Of a stretch of DNA of 64,000 bases, positions 14,842 through 23,708 are shown one piece after another. The notes under the pieces are model-generated. The model had not been told where the DNA came from, did not search any database, and worked only from the letters and a program-made list of their open reading frames with translations. A program made the translations under genes and the position numbers. Where the stretch lies: positions 1,364,001 through 1,428,000 of the forward strand of contig OZ242042.1 of the NCBI GenBank assembly GCA_965204905.1. The letters are read 5' to 3'. How positions within the stretch are numbered: the stretch's first letter is position 1; the number at the start of each line of letters is the position of its first letter. Origin of the DNA: Bin87 sp965204905. GTDB taxonomy: Bacteria > Chloroflexota > Dehalococcoidia > Lucifugimonadales > UBA3495.

Positions 14842-16881
14842 ATGCTGAGCGAATTCCTGGTCTGGGCGATATTCCTGCTGCCGGTGGCGTCGTTCCTGTT
14901 GATCGGCGGGGTGATCCGACCGCTGGGGCCGAGCGCGGCCAAGGCGGCGGGTTACGTGACGATACTGGCGCTGGGCATCGGGTTCGTGCTGTCGCTTTGG
15001 CTGTTGAGGTCGCACGCGCACGGCGTGGTGTACGACTTCGCGCCGCATTTGTGGCTGGAGTTGGCGCCGGGTGCATCGGTGCAGATGGGGCTGCTGCTGG
15101 ACCCATTGACCAACGTGATGCTGGTGGTGGTGACGGGCGTCAGCCTGATGGTGCAGATCTACTCCATGGGGTACATGGACGGCGACGAGAGTTTCGCGCG
15201 GTATTTCGCTTATATGTCGCTGTTCAGCGCGTCAATGATCGGGCTGGTGCTGGCGTCGAACATCGTGCAGATGTACGTATTCTGGGAACTGGTGGGCCTG
15301 TCGTCGTACCTGTTGATCGGGTTCTGGCACGACCGGCCATCGGCGGCGGCGGCGGCGAAAAAGGCGTTTATCATCACCCGCATCGGGGACGTTGGGTTCC
15401 TGCTGGCGATCATATTCCTGTTCTTCCAGGCGGACACGTTCGCGGCGCAGGGTTTGAACGCACTGCACATTCCCGACATCTGGACGGCGGCGGCTCCGAT
15501 AGCGGCCGGGGGCGCGGGAATCGTGGCGGGCGGCGCGCTGCTGTGGCTATGCTTGGGGTTGTTCGCGGGAGCGGCCGGCAAGAGCGGACAGTTCCCGTTG
15601 CACACGTGGCTGCCGGACGCGATGGAAGGCCCGACGCCCGTGAGCGCGCTGATTCACGCGGCGACGATGGTAGCGGCGGGCGTGTTCCTGGTGGGGCGGT
15701 TCTTCCCGGTATTCTCGGAATCGGAAGGGGCGATGATGGTGGTGGCGCTGATCGGAGCGTTCACCGCCGTGTTCGCGGCGACGATGGGACTGGCGGCCAA
15801 CGACATCAAGCGAGTCATGGCGTACTCGACGGTGAGCCAGCTGGGGTACATGATGGCCGCGCTGGGCATCGGGGCGTACAACGCCGCGCTGTTCCACCTG
15901 TTCACCCACGCATTTTTCAAGGCGCTGCTGTTCCTGGGCGCGGGCAGCGTCAACCATGCCGCGGGCACGTTCAACATGATGTACATGGGCGGGCTGCGCA
16001 AAGCGATGCCGTTCACGTACTGGCTGACGGTGATCGGGGCGCTGAGCCTGGTGGGCATCTTCCCACTGGCCGGGTTTTGGAGCAAGGACGAGATCCTGCT
16101 GGAGGCTTGGCTGGGCACGGGCGCGGTGGAGACATCGGTGAGCTTGCTGGTGTTCGTGCTGCTGCTGGTTGGAGTGCTGCTGACGGCGTTCTACTCGTTC
16201 CGCATGGTGCATCTGACGTTCCACGGGGAGTTTCGCGGCGGCGGAGAGCAGGAACTGCACGACTGCGAGGAGGCCGGGCAGCCGGCGCCGACCGGAGTGA
16301 GCCACCACGTTCACCTGGGCGAATCGCCGTGGTGGATGGTCGGGCCGATGGTTTTCCTGGGCGTGTCGGCGGTAATTGCGGGTTGGGTCGCGAATCCTAT
16401 CGGGGTGAAGAGTATTGCCGGATTGATCCCGTCGCATTGGTTGACGGATTACTTCGCGTCCGGGTTGCACGACGGGCACCACGCGCCGCCGTTCAGCATC
16501 GCGATGGCGGTGGTTTCCAACGTGGTGGCGTTGGCCGGGATCGGGCTGGCGGTTTTGACCTACGCCTGGCCGAGAGGGTTCACGAATACTGATCCGTTGA
16601 CCAGGGGCGGGATAATTCACGCCGTGCTGGCGCAACGCTATTACTTGGACCACCTCTATGAAGGGCTAATCGTTGGGCGGGTGTTTTACCGAATCGTGGC
16701 GGCGGTCACGGACTGGTTTGACCGCAACATCGTTGACGGGATTGTGGGTTTGACGGGCTGGATTTCCCGGAACATTGGCGGCCTGATCGCGCTGGCGCAA
16801 AACGGGCAGGTGCAGACGTACCCGTTGGTGGCGGCCCTGGGCGGCCTGATCATCATCGTGCTGTACCTGGTACTGGGATAA
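14842..16881 (+). CDS. nuoL: NADH-quinone oxidoreductase subunit L
   Basis: The distal antiporter-like, proton-pumping subunit of complex I, 679 residues with many hydrophobic segments. It has the VQIYSMGYM block, FVFWELVGLSSYLLIGFW-type helix with the essential Glu, the AAGKSGQFPLHTWLPDAMEGPTPVSALIHAATMV region (key Lys and His), and the long C-terminal amphipathic part. The membrane-loop insert GEFRGGGEQELHDCEEAGQ is His/Glu-rich. Confidence 0.97.
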   Translation: MLSEFLVWAIFLLPVASFLLIGGVIRPLGPSAAKAAGYVTILALGIGFVLSLWLLRSHAHGVVYDFAPHLWLELAPGASVQMGLLLDPLTNVMLVVVTGVSLMVQIYSMGYMDGDESFARYFAYMSLFSASMIGLVLASNIVQMYVFWELVGLSSYLLIGFWHDRPSAAAAAKKAFIITRIGDVGFLLAIIFLFFQADTFAAQGLNALHIPDIWTAAAPIAAGGAGIVAGGALLWLCLGLFAGAAGKSGQFPLHTWLPDAMEGPTPVSALIHAATMVAAGVFLVGRFFPVFSESEGAMMVVALIGAFTAVFAATMGLAANDIKRVMAYSTVSQLGYMMAALGIGAYNAALFHLFTHAFFKALLFLGAGSVNHAAGTFNMMYMGGLRKAMPFTYWLTVIGALSLVGIFPLAGFWSKDEILLEAWLGTGAVETSVSLLVFVLLLVGVLLTAFYSFRMVHLTFHGEFRGGGEQELHDCEEAGQPAPTGVSHHVHLGESPWWMVGPMVFLGVSAVIAGWVANPIGVKSIAGLIPSHWLTDYFASGLHDGHHAPPFSIAMAVVSNVVALAGIGLAVLTYAWPRGFTNTDPLTRGGIIHAVLAQRYYLDHLYEGLIVGRVFYRIVAAVTDWFDRNIVDGIVGLTGWISRNIGGLIALAQNGQVQTYPLVAALGGLIIIVLYLVLG

Positions 16882-18429
16882 GTGGCAATGCCGAGCGGAT
16901 TCAACGGACTGCTGACTGCGACGGTATTCCTACCGGCGGTGGCCGCGTTGCTGCTGGCGACTGGGATCGTGCGGGACGCGCGGTCAATTCGGTGGTACGC
17001 CGGCGCGGTGGCGCTGGCCGACCTTGTGCTGTCGGTGATTGTGTTCGTGCTGTTCCAACCGGGCGGCGACCGGTTCCAGCTGGTTGACCGGTTCGACTGG
17101 ATCGACACCGGGACGGTGCAGGCGAGCTACTTGCTGGGAGTGGACGGGATCAGCGCGCCGCTGGTGATGCTGACGGGGCTGCTGGGGCTGTGCGCAGTGT
17201 TCGTGTCGTTCCACATCCAGGACCGGGTCAAAGAGTATTTCATCTGGCTGTTTGTGCTGCAAACGGCGGTGATGGGAGTATTCACGTCGCTGGACTTTTT
17301 GCTGTTCTTCCTGTTCTGGGAAATCGAGTTGGTGCCGATGTACCTGCTGATCTCGACGTGGGGAACCGGACGGCGGGAATACTCGGCGATGAAGTTCCTC
17401 ATCTTCACCATCCTGGGATCGGCGTTCATGTTGGTTGCCATCGTCGCCGTGTCCGCAAGTTCCAACGTGGCTCTTTTCGACTTCAACATGACGACGCTGT
17501 TGGAACCGGGCGGCGCGTTGGACGCATCACGGGCGGCGCTGCCGATGGGGGTATTGTTCTGGCTGTTCTTCATCGCGTTTGCGGTGAAGCTACCGACATG
17601 GCCAGTGCATACCTGGCTGCCGGACGCGCACACGGACGCGCCGACGGCGGGCAGCGTGATGCTGGCCGGCGTGATGCTAAAGATGGGCGGCTACGGCCTG
17701 CTGCGGGTGAACGCGGGGATGTTCCCGGAGCAGTTGGCGCAGTACGCCTTGCCGGTTGTGGCGTTGGGCGTGGTGAGCGTGCTGTACGGGGCCGTGGTGA
17801 CTCTGCGCCAAACGGACTTGAAGCGGCTGATTGCGTACTCCAGCGTGAGCCACATGGGGCTGGTTCTGGTTGGGATCGGCTCGGTGGCTGTAGTCGGCGG
17901 AGCGTTGACGGACGCCGGGCTGACCGGGGCGGCGATGCAGTTGTTCACGCATGGGACGATAACGGGCCTGCTGTTCGTGGCGGTGGGGATACTGTACGAA
18001 AAGACGCATACGCGGCACATACCGGACCTGGGCGGGTTGGCGAACCGGATGCCGATATTGGCCGGCGCATTCCTGATCGCGGGCGCGGCGTCGCTGGGAC
18101 TGCCGGCGATGAGCGGGTTCGTGTCGGAGCTGCTGGTGTTCTTCGGAGCGTTCCGGGCGTTCCCGGCGCTGACGATACTGGCGGTGCTGGGGATCATCCT
18201 GGCGGCCGGGTACATCCTGTGGATGATACAGCGGACGATGTTCGGGCCAAGGCCGGCGCGGTGGGACGGGTTGACCGATGCCTCGCTGGTGGACACGGTG
18301 CCGGTGGCGCTGCTGGTAATCAGCATATTCGCCGTTGGGATTTACCCGGCGTGGCTGACCGACGTTTTCCGCGATGGACTGGAGCCGATTGTGAACGCCT
18401 ACAACCTGGGCATCGCCGGCAGCCGCTAG
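16882..18429 (+). CDS. nuoM: NADH-quinone oxidoreductase subunit M
   Basis: The second antiporter-like proton-pumping subunit, 515 residues. The signature LPTWPVHTWLPDAHTDAPTAGSV and the WEIELVPMYLLI helix with the conserved Glu are present. The predicted start is GTG at 16882 immediately after the nuoL stop; the ATG at 16888 is an alternative. Confidence 0.97.
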   Translation: MAMPSGFNGLLTATVFLPAVAALLLATGIVRDARSIRWYAGAVALADLVLSVIVFVLFQPGGDRFQLVDRFDWIDTGTVQASYLLGVDGISAPLVMLTGLLGLCAVFVSFHIQDRVKEYFIWLFVLQTAVMGVFTSLDFLLFFLFWEIELVPMYLLISTWGTGRREYSAMKFLIFTILGSAFMLVAIVAVSASSNVALFDFNMTTLLEPGGALDASRAALPMGVLFWLFFIAFAVKLPTWPVHTWLPDAHTDAPTAGSVMLAGVMLKMGGYGLLRVNAGMFPEQLAQYALPVVALGVVSVLYGAVVTLRQTDLKRLIAYSSVSHMGLVLVGIGSVAVVGGALTDAGLTGAAMQLFTHGTITGLLFVAVGILYEKTHTRHIPDLGGLANRMPILAGAFLIAGAASLGLPAMSGFVSELLVFFGAFRAFPALTILAVLGIILAAGYILWMIQRTMFGPRPARWDGLTDASLVDTVPVALLVISIFAVGIYPAWLTDVFRDGLEPIVNAYNLGIAGSR

Positions 18430-18448
18430 AAACGAGCGAACGCAGAGC

Positions 18449-19948
18449 ATGACCGCTTACGATCTTTACCTGATTTCTCCGCCGCTGGCGCTGGCCGCGC
18501 TGGCGATGCTGGTTATCGTCGTTGATTTGCTGACGCGGCGGACCGGATTGTTGGTCGGGTTGTCGTTCGTGGGGCTGGCAGCGCCGGCGGCGTTGAGCGC
18601 GTGGCAGGCGCTTGAGTTGACCAGTTCGGGGGCCAACCAACTGACGGCGGAAGGCTCGGTGGTTCTGCATACGCTGTCGATAGACCGGTTCTCGCTGTTC
18701 TTCAACTTCCTGATACTGGCCGCGGTGGGCTTGGTGGTTTTGGTTTCCACCGACTACGTGCGGCGGATGGAGCGGCTGCAAGGCGAGTTCTTCGGGTTGA
18801 TGCTGCTGTCGGCAACGGGAATGATGCTGATGGTTTCGGCCCGCGAGCTGATTACCATGTACATCGCGCTGGAACTGACTACGCTGCCGCTGGCGGCGTT
18901 GGCGGCCTTCCTGCCCAACGGACGATCCAGCGAGGCGGGGATGAAGTTCCTGATCATCGGCGCGTTGAGCAGCGCGTTGATGCTCTACGGGATGGCGCTG
19001 ATCTACGGGTTCACCGGGAGCACCCAGCTGGACGAGATCGCGGCGGCGCTGTCGGCCGGCGGGTTCCCGTTTGGGAGCATGGCGGTCCTGCTGGCCATCG
19101 TGCTGCTGCTGGTGGGATTCGGGTTCAAGATGTCGGCGGCGCCGTTCCAGATGTGGGTGCCGGACGTGTACGAGGGGGCGCCCACGCCCATGGTGGCGTT
19201 CCTGTCGGTGGCGAGCAAGGCGGCGGCGTTCGCGCTGGTGCTGCGGGTGTTCTACATCGGGTTCGACGCGCTGGAAGGGGACTGGTGGGTCCTGCTGGCA
19301 GGGTTGGCCGCCCTATCGATGACGGTGGGCAACTTGGTGGCAATCGCGCAGCGGAACATCAAGCGGATGTTCGGGTACAGCACGGTGGCGCACGCAGGCT
19401 ACATCCTGGTCGGGGTCGCAGCGGTGGCTTACGCCGAGGACATCCTGGTCGGGCCGAGCAGCGTGCTGTTCTACCTGGCGGCTTATACCGCCGCGAATCT
19501 AACCGCGTTCTTTGCCATCGTGTGCATCGGCAACCGGATCAACAGCGACGAAATCTACGACTACTCGGGGATGCTGAGGCGGGCGCCGTTCCTGGCGATC
19601 ACGCTGGCGTTGGCGCTGATCGCGCTGATCGGGGTGCCGCCGACCGGGATATTCATCGCCAAGATTTACGTGTTCGCGGCGGCCATCAACACCGGCGAGT
19701 CGTTGATGACGTGGCTGGTGATAATCGGGGTAGTCAACAGCGTGGTTTCGGCGTATTACTATCTGCGGGTGATCAAAGTGATGTTCCTGCAAGCGCCGAT
19801 TCACACCGAGCGAGTGGGAGCGTCATGGCCGGTCAACGTGGCGCTGGGCGTGGCGACGCTGGCGCTGCTGTGGCTGGGCGTGGCCCCGGGAACGCTGCTG
19901 GGAGCGGCAGAGCAGGCCGTGTCGGTACTGGCGCTGGCGGGTGGGTAG
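18449..19948 (+). CDS. nuoN: NADH-quinone oxidoreductase subunit N
   Basis: The third antiporter-like subunit, 499 residues. Supporting blocks are ITMYIALELTTLPLAALAAF, GFGFKMSAAPFQMWVPDVYEGAPTP split over the middle, and GVPPTGIFIAK. It completes the set A, B, C, D, H, I, J, K, L, M, N; nuoE, nuoF and nuoG, which make the NADH module, are not in the window. Confidence 0.97.
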   Translation: MTAYDLYLISPPLALAALAMLVIVVDLLTRRTGLLVGLSFVGLAAPAALSAWQALELTSSGANQLTAEGSVVLHTLSIDRFSLFFNFLILAAVGLVVLVSTDYVRRMERLQGEFFGLMLLSATGMMLMVSARELITMYIALELTTLPLAALAAFLPNGRSSEAGMKFLIIGALSSALMLYGMALIYGFTGSTQLDEIAAALSAGGFPFGSMAVLLAIVLLLVGFGFKMSAAPFQMWVPDVYEGAPTPMVAFLSVASKAAAFALVLRVFYIGFDALEGDWWVLLAGLAALSMTVGNLVAIAQRNIKRMFGYSTVAHAGYILVGVAAVAYAEDILVGPSSVLFYLAAYTAANLTAFFAIVCIGNRINSDEIYDYSGMLRRAPFLAITLALALIALIGVPPTGIFIAKIYVFAAAINTGESLMTWLVIIGVVNSVVSAYYYLRVIKVMFLQAPIHTERVGASWPVNVALGVATLALLWLGVAPGTLLGAAEQAVSVLALAGG

Positions 19949-19954
19949 CCGAAC

Positions 19955-20812
19955 ATGAAAACCGTCGGCATCGCCTACAACGACCTGATACCGGAGGCTC
20001 TGGACTTGGCCCACGCCATCGTCGGGGAGTTGAACCTGGGCGCCAACAGCTGGATCCTGCGCGCGGAAGATGCAGAGGACATCGCGGAGCGCTCTGAGGA
20101 CACTGACCTGGTCATCACCATTGGCGGCGATGGCACCATCCTGCGAGTAAATCGTGCGGTGGCGCCGAAGGGAATACCGCTGTTGGGAATCAACATGGGC
20201 CGGCTGGGGTTTATGACCGAGTTGACAGTGCCCGGGTTCATGGAGCAGTTGCCCCGCTACCTCGATGGCGAGGCGCGGGTTTCGGAACACAGCATGTTGA
20301 AAGCGGAGGTGTACCGTCGCAATCCTGGAGATCCCGAGTCGGCGGCTTCGCAGGGTCCGTACCACGCTCTGAACGATGTGGTATTGTCGCGGAGTCGCGT
20401 ATCGCGGGTGATCACGGTGCGGGCGGTGATTGATGGAGCGGACGTGTCCACGTTTCGGGCGGACGGGGTGATACTGGCGACGGCGACGGGCAGCACGGGT
20501 TACAGTTTCGCGGCCGGCGGGCCCATCGTGGACCCGCTGTCGGCCGATGTGGTGCTGACGCCGTTGGCGTCGCACGTAGGGTTGACGACTCCGCTGGTGT
20601 TGAGTCCCACGAGCAGCGTGGACTTTCACCTGGAAGGGTCGCAAGAGGCCATTATCAGCGTGGACGGGTTTGAGAATCACCCGATTGAGCCGGGGGACTG
20701 GGTTCGGATCACCCACAGCCCGTATCGTGCGCGTTTTCTACGGGCCAACGAACCGAATTACTTCTGGGCGACGCTGACGCGACGGCTGGGATTCAGCTTC
20801 CAGGGAAGGTAA
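19955..20812 (+). CDS. nadK: NAD(+) kinase
   Basis: This enzyme phosphorylates NAD to NADP. The 285-residue protein has the GGDGTIL motif near residue 55, NDVVLSR in the middle, and TGSTGYSFAAGGP before the C-terminal beta-rich domain. It begins six bases after nuoN and is followed seven bases later by a NUDIX gene, so it appears to be part of the nuo transcription unit. Confidence 0.95.
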   Translation: MKTVGIAYNDLIPEALDLAHAIVGELNLGANSWILRAEDAEDIAERSEDTDLVITIGGDGTILRVNRAVAPKGIPLLGINMGRLGFMTELTVPGFMEQLPRYLDGEARVSEHSMLKAEVYRRNPGDPESAASQGPYHALNDVVLSRSRVSRVITVRAVIDGADVSTFRADGVILATATGSTGYSFAAGGPIVDPLSADVVLTPLASHVGLTTPLVLSPTSSVDFHLEGSQEAIISVDGFENHPIEPGDWVRITHSPYRARFLRANEPNYFWATLTRRLGFSFQGR

Positions 20813-20819
20813 TGACGCA

Positions 20820-21365
20820 ATGACCGCCGCCGAAAATAACGAACCAACCATTGCGACCCGCTCGGTGTTCCAGGGGCGCATTCTTGACGTGCGGGTGGAC
20901 ACGATCCGGCTGCCCAACGGTAGGGAGACGACGCGGGAGATTGTGGATCACGCGCCGTCGATTTGCGTGGTGCCGGTGGATGACGACAACAACGTGCTGC
21001 TGGTGCGGCAGTACCGGAAGCCTACGGAGAGTTTCCTGCTGGAGGTGCCGGCCGGGGGAATTGAGGAGGGAGAAGAACCGGAAGAGTCAACACGACGGGA
21101 GTTGCAGGAAGAGATTGGGCATACGGCGGCAGAACTCAGGGAGTTGACGGCATTCTGGCTGGCGCCGGGTTGGGCATCCGAGTACATGTACGCTTACCTG
21201 GCAACCGGGCTGACGCCGGCCGTGCTTGATTCGGACGAGGACGAATTCATCGACGTGGTACCGGTGCCGTTGTCGGAGATTCCGGACCGGATCGCCGACG
21301 GGTCCATACAGGACGCCAAGAGCGTGGCCTCGCTGCTGCTCGCGATGCGGGTCCTGGGAGTTTGA
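20820..21365 (+). CDS. NUDIX hydrolase, ADP-ribose pyrophosphatase-like (first of pair)
   Basis: A 181-residue NUDIX hydrolase of the ADP-ribose/GDP-mannose pyrophosphatase group. The NUDIX box runs from GGIEEGEEPE to RRELQEEIGH near residues 77-99. The flanking VRQYRKP and FWLAPGWASE blocks are typical of ADP-ribose pyrophosphatases. The next gene is its close paralogue and overlaps its stop by one base (TGATG). Confidence 0.92.
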   Translation: MTAAENNEPTIATRSVFQGRILDVRVDTIRLPNGRETTREIVDHAPSICVVPVDDDNNVLLVRQYRKPTESFLLEVPAGGIEEGEEPEESTRRELQEEIGHTAAELRELTAFWLAPGWASEYMYAYLATGLTPAVLDSDEDEFIDVVPVPLSEIPDRIADGSIQDAKSVASLLLAMRVLGV

Positions 21366-21934
21366 TGGTGGGCACGACCGAGAAGATTGCAGCGGTGGCG
21401 GCCGAAGAACCCACGCTGGCTACGGCAACCGTGTATCAGGGCGATTTGATCAGGGTCAGGCTCGATACCATCGCCCTGCCGGATGGTCAGGAAACGACCC
21501 GCGAGATAGTGGACCATCCATCGTCCGTTTGCATCGTGCCGGTGGATTCCGACGGCAGCGTTTTGCTGGTGCGGCAGTACCGCAAGGCGGTTGAATCGTT
21601 CCTTTTGGAAGCGCCGGCCGGGAAAATGGAATCGGGAGAGGACCCGCATGCAACCGCGTTGAGGGAGTTGCAGGAAGAAATCGGCCATACTGCGGGTCGC
21701 CTGGAATCATTGGGGAGTTTTTACGTTGCGCCAGGGTGGTGCAGCCAGATTATACACGCATACCTGGCAAGGGATTTGGTTTCGTCCCGGCTGGATGCCG
21801 ACGAGGATGAATTTATCGAGGTGGTTCGGACGCCATTGGCCGACATTTTGGCCCTGATCGCTGACGGAACGATAAGAGACGCCAAGAGCGTGGCTTCGTT
21901 GTTGCTTGCGATGCGTGTCTTGGGGGATAATTAG
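21365..21934 (+). CDS. NUDIX hydrolase, ADP-ribose pyrophosphatase-like (second of pair)
   Basis: A 189-residue NUDIX hydrolase very like the preceding one in order and wording: TTREIVDHPSSVCIVPVD, VRQYRKAVESFLLEAPAGK, then the box GKMESGEDP...RELQEEIGH, and the identical ending DAKSVASLLLAMRVLG. I start it at the ATG at 21365, which overlaps the stop of the first; a TTG three bases earlier is also in frame. The pair looks like a tandem duplication. Confidence 0.92.
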   Translation: MVGTTEKIAAVAAEEPTLATATVYQGDLIRVRLDTIALPDGQETTREIVDHPSSVCIVPVDSDGSVLLVRQYRKAVESFLLEAPAGKMESGEDPHATALRELQEEIGHTAGRLESLGSFYVAPGWCSQIIHAYLARDLVSSRLDADEDEFIEVVRTPLADILALIADGTIRDAKSVASLLLAMRVLGDN

Positions 21935-21979
21935 CCGTCAAAAACAGGCGCGCCGATAGACCGCTCATGCGCCGCAAGT

Positions 21980-22002
21980 AACCGGACCGCGTTGATCCGG
22001 TT
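21980..22002 (+). promoter_or_regulatory. Hairpin just before the sdhA ribosome-binding site
   Basis: AACCGGA (21980-21986) and TCCGGTT (21996-22002) form a 7-bp stem with a nine-base loop, and GGAGGAAA follows directly. It could be an operator or a leader hairpin; the function is inferred only from its position. Confidence 0.4.
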
Positions 22003-22016
22003 GGAGGAAATCACAA

Positions 22017-23705
22017 ATGCCAGAGGATTTGCAACACGACGTGTTGATCGTTGGCGCCGGTCTGGCCGGTATGCGCGCTGCCATCGCGGCCCGAGCCGGA
22101 GGCGCGGACACCGCCATCATCAGTAAGGTCCATCCGGTGCGCAGCCACTCAAACGCGGCCCAGGGTGGCATTAACGCGGCGCTGCTGGACCGGGGGGACG
22201 ACTGGGAAGACCATGCCTACGACACCATCAAGGGCAGCGACTTCCTGGGTGACCAGGACGCCATTGAGGTTATGTGCCGGCAGGCCGGTGCGTCGCTGAT
22301 CGACATGGAGCACATGGGGGTCACCTTCAATCGGGACGATGAGGGCCGGCTGGGCACCCGCGCTTTCGGCGGGCAGCGCCGGGCGCGGACCTTCTTCGTG
22401 GGCGACTTCACCGGTCAAGCTCTGCTGCACGTGATGTTCGAGCAGTTGATCAAGTCGGGAGTTCAGCGGTACGAGGAGTGGTTCGTAACGTCGCTGATCA
22501 TGGAAGAGGGTCGCGCCGCCGGAGTCATCGCGCTGGAAATACGCACCGGCGAGTTGTGCGTGATTCGCGCCAAGACGGTGATCTTCGCCACGGGCGGCTG
22601 CGGGCGGCTGTTTGAGCCGAGCACCAATGCCCTGATCGTGACCGGCGATGGCATGGGACTGATCTACAACGCCGGCGGGCAGCTGATGGACATGGAGATG
22701 GTGCAATACCATCCCACGACGCTGGCCGGCAGCGGCGTGCTGATTTCGGAAGCGGCGCGCGGAGAAGGCGCGTACCTGCGGGACAAGGACGGCAACCGCT
22801 TCATGGAGAAGTACGCTCCCAACATGATGGAGCTGGCTTCCCGCGACGTGGTGTCCCGGGCCGAGCAGACCGAAATCAACGCCGGCAACGGGGTGGACGG
22901 CTGCGTCTATCTGGACTGCACGCACCTGGGCGAAGCGCTGATCATGGAGAAGCTGATCCAGATCCGGGAGATCGGCATCGACCTGGCCGGCGCGGACATG
23001 ATCCGGGAACCGATTCCGATTCGCCCCGGTATGCACTACATCATGGGCGGCATCAAGACCGACGTGAACGGGCTGACCAACCTCAGCGGCGTGTATGCTG
23101 CCGGTGAGTGCGCCAACGTGAGCGTACACGGCGGGAACCGGCTGGGCGCGAACTCGCTGCTTGACACTATCGTGTTCGGCGAGCGGGCGGGCAACCACGC
23201 ATCCGACGCCGTGCGCAACATCGGATTCGCCGACTTTGACGCCGGCCTTGCGCTGGCGCAGGAACGCCGCCGCATCCAGGAGATGCTGGACCGGCCGGAG
23301 AATGGCGACCGCTGGGGCGCGATCCGCAAGGACATGGGCGACTCGATGAACCGCAACGTGGCCGTGTTCCGCAACGAAGAGGGCATCCAGGAAACGCTGG
23401 GAGACCTGCACGACCTGCGCCGGCGCTACGAGAACGTTCCCGTGCAAAACAAGGGCAAGACCTTCAACACCGACCTGATCTTCGCGCTGGAGTTGGGGTA
23501 CATGCTGGACTGCGCGGACACCATCGCGGTGGGCGCGCTGGAACGCCGGGAAAGTCGCGGGGCGCAGTTCCGCGTTGACTACCCGGAGCGCAACGACGAG
23601 GAATGGCTGCACCACATCGTGCTCACCAGAGGGGAGGGCGGACCCGAGGTTTCGGAGCTGCCCGTGGTCATCACAAAGTGGACGCCGGAAGAGAGGAAGT
23701 ACTAG
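22017..23705 (+). CDS. sdhA: Succinate dehydrogenase/fumarate reductase flavoprotein subunit
   Basis: The FAD-containing catalytic subunit, which interconverts succinate and fumarate, 562 residues. It has the N-terminal dinucleotide fold (VLIVGAGLAGMRAAIAA), the His that usually binds FAD covalently in RSHSNAAQGG, the HPTTLAGSGVLISEAARGEG block, and HGGNRLGANSLLDTIVFG. GGAGG lies ahead of the ATG at 22017. It forms a three-gene set with the next two genes and has no membrane anchor gene nearby. Confidence 0.96.
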   Translation: MPEDLQHDVLIVGAGLAGMRAAIAARAGGADTAIISKVHPVRSHSNAAQGGINAALLDRGDDWEDHAYDTIKGSDFLGDQDAIEVMCRQAGASLIDMEHMGVTFNRDDEGRLGTRAFGGQRRARTFFVGDFTGQALLHVMFEQLIKSGVQRYEEWFVTSLIMEEGRAAGVIALEIRTGELCVIRAKTVIFATGGCGRLFEPSTNALIVTGDGMGLIYNAGGQLMDMEMVQYHPTTLAGSGVLISEAARGEGAYLRDKDGNRFMEKYAPNMMELASRDVVSRAEQTEINAGNGVDGCVYLDCTHLGEALIMEKLIQIREIGIDLAGADMIREPIPIRPGMHYIMGGIKTDVNGLTNLSGVYAAGECANVSVHGGNRLGANSLLDTIVFGERAGNHASDAVRNIGFADFDAGLALAQERRRIQEMLDRPENGDRWGAIRKDMGDSMNRNVAVFRNEEGIQETLGDLHDLRRRYENVPVQNKGKTFNTDLIFALELGYMLDCADTIAVGALERRESRGAQFRVDYPERNDEEWLHHIVLTRGEGGPEVSELPVVITKWTPEERKY

Positions 23706-23708
23706 GAA

